From contig URYO01000063.1 of the NCBI GenBank assembly GCA_900552195.1, forward strand, positions 1 to 7,176: a DNA stretch of 7,176 nucleotides, written 5' to 3'. Both the position numbers and the translations under genes were made by a program. Source of the stretch: an uncultured Sutterella sp. (lineage in GTDB: Bacteria > Pseudomonadota > Gammaproteobacteria > Burkholderiales > Burkholderiaceae_F). Shown here piece after piece: positions 6,346-7,176 of the stretch (positions within the stretch are counted from its first letter, which is position 1; the number at the start of each line of letters is the position of its first letter). The notes under the pieces were generated by a model. It was not told the origin of the DNA, did not search any database, and saw only the letters and a program-made list of their open reading frames with translations.

Positions 6346-7167
6346 GTGATTTCTACTTTTTACTCGAACTCGTTCGAAGTTCTTCGGACGGTTCTTGCCA
6401 CAAAAATCGGTTTTAATCTGGAGGACCTGCGAAACAGGAATGCCTCCTTTTTTGAGCAAATCGAAGTTATCGTCCCTACGACGATGGTCGGGGACAACCT
6501 CAACCGCTTCTTCGCGGATCACTTCGGAGCCACTCCGGGGATTGAATTCTCTAACGTAGCCAGCTGGATGTTCAAAGTTCTCGGGCAGTCTCTTTCTAAC
6601 ACTGAGACTTCCCAGGTCATGGACTGGACTTTTTACGAGATCCTGAGGCAAAAGCAAACCGAAAAGACCTTTCCTAAAGAAGAAAAGCGTCTTTATGAAT
6701 ACATTCAGACGTTGAACCCCGTCGGTGTGTTGGAATTTGCCCGTCATCTGAACACAGTTTTCATTACTTACGGTTCCTATCGCTTTGACTGGCTGCAACA
6801 GTGGGCTTTAGAGAAATTCAAATTCAACCATAAGGTACACCCGCTTCCGGTACCAAATGCAAAGGCAGAAGAAGAGCGATTGAAGAAGAACGCTGACTTT
6901 TTGTGGCAAAAGCGTCTTTGGCAAGAATTAATCGAACAGACCGGCGCAGAAAGCGAAGGAAAAATCTTCGGGTGGCTTGAAAATACTATTGAGCGAATCC
7001 GGAAGAACAAACCGGTTGAGAACAGTCTTCCGATTCATCTTTTTCTGCCATTCTCGATTCCGCCTAACTTACTGCCTCTGATTCGAGCTTATGAAGATTC
7101 TCCTTGCATCTCATCGAAAAAGAATGCGGATGCGGAGTTCCCCGCCATACAGACTCCACCTATCTGA
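6346..7167 (+). CDS. recC: RecC (exodeoxyribonuclease V gamma subunit), N-terminal part; frame breaks near its end
   Basis: RecC is the Chi-recognising scaffold subunit of RecBCD, which resects double-strand breaks and loads RecA. The first 250 residues follow the RecC N-terminal pattern: MISTFYSNSFEVL (compare MLRVYHSNRLDVL in E. coli), IEVIVPTTMVGDNLNRFFADHFG (39-61), GIEFSNVASWMF (65-76), ARHLNTVFITYGSYRFDWLQQW (132-153), FLWQKRLWQELIEQTG (185-200), and PIHLFLPFSIPPNLLPLIRAY (229-249). The start is GTG with an excellent Shine-Dalgarno. Full RecC is about 1,100 residues, but here the frame stops at TGA 7165-7167. The last 23 residues or so (from about base 7096, beginning DSPCISSKK) do not look like RecC, where a beta-strand and the NPC/EYW-type region would be expected. 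The causes could be a frameshift, a truncation or insertion, or a join or error at the sequence end. I list it as a partial or broken recC. Confidence 0.8.
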   Translation: MISTFYSNSFEVLRTVLATKIGFNLEDLRNRNASFFEQIEVIVPTTMVGDNLNRFFADHFGATPGIEFSNVASWMFKVLGQSLSNTETSQVMDWTFYEILRQKQTEKTFPKEEKRLYEYIQTLNPVGVLEFARHLNTVFITYGSYRFDWLQQWALEKFKFNHKVHPLPVPNAKAEEERLKKNADFLWQKRLWQELIEQTGAESEGKIFGWLENTIERIRKNKPVENSLPIHLFLPFSIPPNLLPLIRAYEDSPCISSKKNADAEFPAIQTPPI

Positions 7168-7176
7168 CCCGCCTGA

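Noticed and set aside
7091..7176. ATG at 7091 opens a frame beginning MKILLASH, reminiscent of the N-terminus of RdgB/HAM1 pyrophosphatases.
   Set aside because: No ribosome site precedes it, it runs only to the window edge, and the following residues are Arg/Met-rich and unlike RdgB unless a frame change is assumed. Too little sequence to call a gene.

Overview
The window looks like a piece of a betaproteobacterial chromosome, probably order Burkholderiales. A moderate-GC gut lineage such as Sutterellaceae is a guess from the roughly even base composition and cannot be proven here. The main evidence is the block AmpD / PP0621-type zinc-ribbon protein / YpjD (CcsA-family membrane protein) facing away from ffh, together with the protein sequences of Ffh and RuvABC.

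Layout. Bases 1-104 hold the 3' end of an unidentified rightward gene. Bases 105-228 are non-coding. A tight leftward operon follows: ypjD (1898-1065), a small PP0621-family gene (1061-795) and ampD (795-229). These genes are separated by 3 nt or overlap by 1 nt. A 67-bp divergent intergenic region (1899-1965) carries a candidate sigma70 promoter for the leftward operon. Rightward from 1966 run ffh, ruvC, ruvA, ruvB, an uncharacterised 240-residue protein, and the start of recC. The first five are overlapping or nearly so (TAGTG at ffh/ruvC, 3 nt gaps around ruvA, a 17-bp overlap after ruvB). recC follows after 57 nt with a near-perfect Shine-Dalgarno.

How the genes relate. Ffh is the protein subunit of the signal recognition particle. 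RuvA and RuvB form the Holliday-junction branch-migration motor and RuvC cuts the junction. RecC is the recognition subunit of RecBCD, which processes double-strand breaks and loads RecA. The rightward block therefore joins the start and end of homologous recombination behind a protein-targeting gene. AmpD recycles peptidoglycan fragments. YpjD and the PP0621 protein are membrane proteins of poorly known role.

Most worth a second look. The uncharacterised protein at 5566-6288 sits between ruvB and recC. I infer from remembered family patterns that it resembles the non-catalytic N-terminal region of certain S8 subtilase-like proteins, standing alone without a protease domain. The recC reading frame loses its RecC character near base 7095 and stops at 7167, so it is either truncated, frameshifted or joined to foreign sequence at the window edge. 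No CRISPR array, tRNA, rRNA or clearly identified insertion sequence was seen.
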